64,000 nt of DNA from Flavobacterium piscis (GTDB taxonomy: Bacteria; Bacteroidota; Bacteroidia; Flavobacteriales; Flavobacteriaceae). Positions 63,106 through 64,000 of the stretch are shown piece after piece. A program made the position numbers and the translations under genes. The notes beneath the pieces were generated by a model. It was not told the origin of the DNA. It worked only from the letters and a program-made list of their open reading frames with translations, and did no database searches. The stretch spans positions 341,519-405,518 of the forward strand of contig NZ_LVEN01000012.1 of NCBI RefSeq assembly GCF_001686925.1, in the 5' to 3' direction. Position 1 is the stretch's first letter. Every line of letters starts with the position of its first letter.

Positions 63106-64000
63106 TTACATGAATGAAATCACATACCAGTTAGCTCCATCTGATTGCAGTGTCACTTTCAAACTTCCTCCGGTACTAGTTGAATAGTAATCTGAGATAA
63201 TTTGGTTTTTGCTCACCGTATCAGAATAGATGACTTCTGTATTAAACTTCACCGCTACTTTTGCACCTGAATCGCTTTCAATATCGATTTGATTGATTAC
63301 CAATACCCTACCTACATTGCTTGCAGCATCTGGTAAAGTAATTTTAATATCACTATTCAAATGAGAAGCTATTACAGTGTAATCAGCTGCAGTGACAATA
63401 TAGTCTGAACTAATTACTTTAATCCCCATTACGTTGCTTGCCACAGGCGCTTTCCATTCTACTTTTGCATCAGTACCGGTTCCAGTCGTAGTTAATACCT
63501 GACCTTCAACAGTTGCTGGTACGATATTAACAGTTGCTGGTGCAAATGTTGCTCCTTTCCCTCCAGTAACTTCTAAAACAGTAGATGGAGTTGTAGTGGT
63601 TATATCCTTAAGATTAATTGTTGATGTCGTTTGTCCTTCGCCATTAAATGTCAATGTTTTCGCTGTAGGATTATGCACTAAAGTTGTTATCGTTTCTGCA
63701 TTTCCAACTAACTCAGTCAAAGAAAGACTATTCATTGTACCATTTTCATCACCATACACTAAACTTTTCGCTGCACTATCATAAGTCAATGATGTTACAG
63801 TTTCCTTAAGTGCCGCTGGTTGACCAGAAGCATCTGTATAAGTTGCAATATTATGCCCCGTAATTACAGTTGGTACGAATGAAGCTACTCCATTTTCTCC
63901 AGGTTCACCTTTTATTGCAGCGGCATAATCTGCCTCAGTTTTTGTTTCGTTTCCAGGAATTTCTTTCCAGATTTCAAACGCTGATTTTCCATTAACTCCA
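63106..64000 (-). CDS. Collagen-like surface protein, C-terminal part (5' end outside window)
   Basis: The frame stays open to the right edge, giving 298 residues of the C-terminal part; apparent starts inside are not real starts. The outermost segment has collagen-type G-x-y units and spacer (GVNGKSAFEIWKEIPGN, then AAIKGEPGENGVASF). It is followed by beta-strand repeats (LVYGDENGTMNSLSLTELVG, TLTFNGEGQTTSTINLKDIT, VLEVTGGKGATFAPATVN) and a C-terminal sandwich (INQIDIESDSGAKVAVKFNT, YYSTSTGGSLKVTLQSDGAN). Such proteins form filaments on flavobacterial surfaces. It is the right-hand neighbour of the Ig-like protein on the same strand, probably the same surface system. Confidence 0.8.
   Translation of the reverse strand, partial: GVNGKSAFEIWKEIPGNETKTEADYAAAIKGEPGENGVASFVPTVITGHNIATYTDASGQPAALKETVTSLTYDSAAKSLVYGDENGTMNSLSLTELVGNAETITTLVHNPTAKTLTFNGEGQTTSTINLKDITTTTPSTVLEVTGGKGATFAPATVNIVPATVEGQVLTTTGTGTDAKVEWKAPVASNVMGIKVISSDYIVTAADYTVIASHLNSDIKITLPDAASNVGRVLVINQIDIESDSGAKVAVKFNTEVIYSDTVSKNQIISDYYSTSTGGSLKVTLQSDGANWYVISFM

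Overview
The window is AT-rich chromosomal DNA from a member of the Bacteroidota, most likely the genus Flavobacterium. The evidence is a SusC/SusD pair, a PorP/SprF plus OmpA plus type-B C-terminal-domain cluster of the type IX secretion/gliding system, DUF6377-type SusR, KTSC and FISUMP domain proteins, and promoters of the Bacteroidota type (TTTG, about 19 bp, TAnnTTTG; the tRNA-Tyr promoter matches exactly). No rRNA, CRISPR array, transposase, integrase or phage module was found. One tRNA (Tyr) is present.

Layout. 1-5.1 kb: end of a TolC-type efflux protein, then a Crp-like regulator, a GNAT acetyltransferase and a run of small genes (DoxX-like, HMA-like, VOC, DinB, DUF1440-like membrane protein) and a short DUF1328 gene on the minus strand. 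5.3-15.1 kb: a two-domain glycosyltransferase, an Mla-type lipid ABC transporter (permease, ATPase, MCE protein), a large AsmA-family protein, a low-affinity iron permease-like protein and an FAD-dependent oxidoreductase. 15.4-20.7 kb: an AraC regulator, a DNA-deoxyinosine glycosylase, DUF6526 and unknown membrane proteins set among hexanucleotide repeat arrays, and an outer-membrane barrel protein.

20.9-32.8 kb is a polysaccharide utilisation locus. SusR is transcribed rightward; a divergent leftward operon encodes two surface proteins, SusC, SusD, a GH71/GH99-like lipoprotein and a GH97 enzyme. The GH97 protein has all four glutamates of inverting SusB at the same spacing. No GH13 amylase is present, so an alpha-glucan other than ordinary starch is possible.

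33-50.7 kb holds housekeeping and unknown genes: sterol-desaturase-type hydroxylase, glutamate dehydrogenase, DMT transporter, 2OG-Fe(II) oxygenase, a ChlI-like AAA/VWA pair, YchJ, J-domain/KTSC protein, a TlpA-like gene interrupted by an in-frame TGA, tRNA-Tyr, a RadD-like helicase, a zinc alcohol dehydrogenase and a DUF892 (YciE/YciF) protein. 51.3-64 kb holds two tandem AraC-type regulators and then a leftward surface/secretion region: OmpA-PD40 protein, PorP/SprF, a type-B T9SS cargo, a thioredoxin-fold protein, a 1079-residue Ig-like/FISUMP protein and a collagen-like surface protein running off the right edge.

The most unusual part of the window is its intergenic DNA. Many gaps carry degenerate 6-8 bp period arrays or long inverted repeats that begin within a few bases of a stop codon; between convergent genes the two arms often sit one behind each stop. 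There are also two copies of a structured element resembling the Flavo-1 RNA, related by a compensatory base change, and a REP-like palindromic family. Five genes shorter than 60 codons were found by reading the gaps: 53, 48, 56, 28 and (doubtful) 33 residues.
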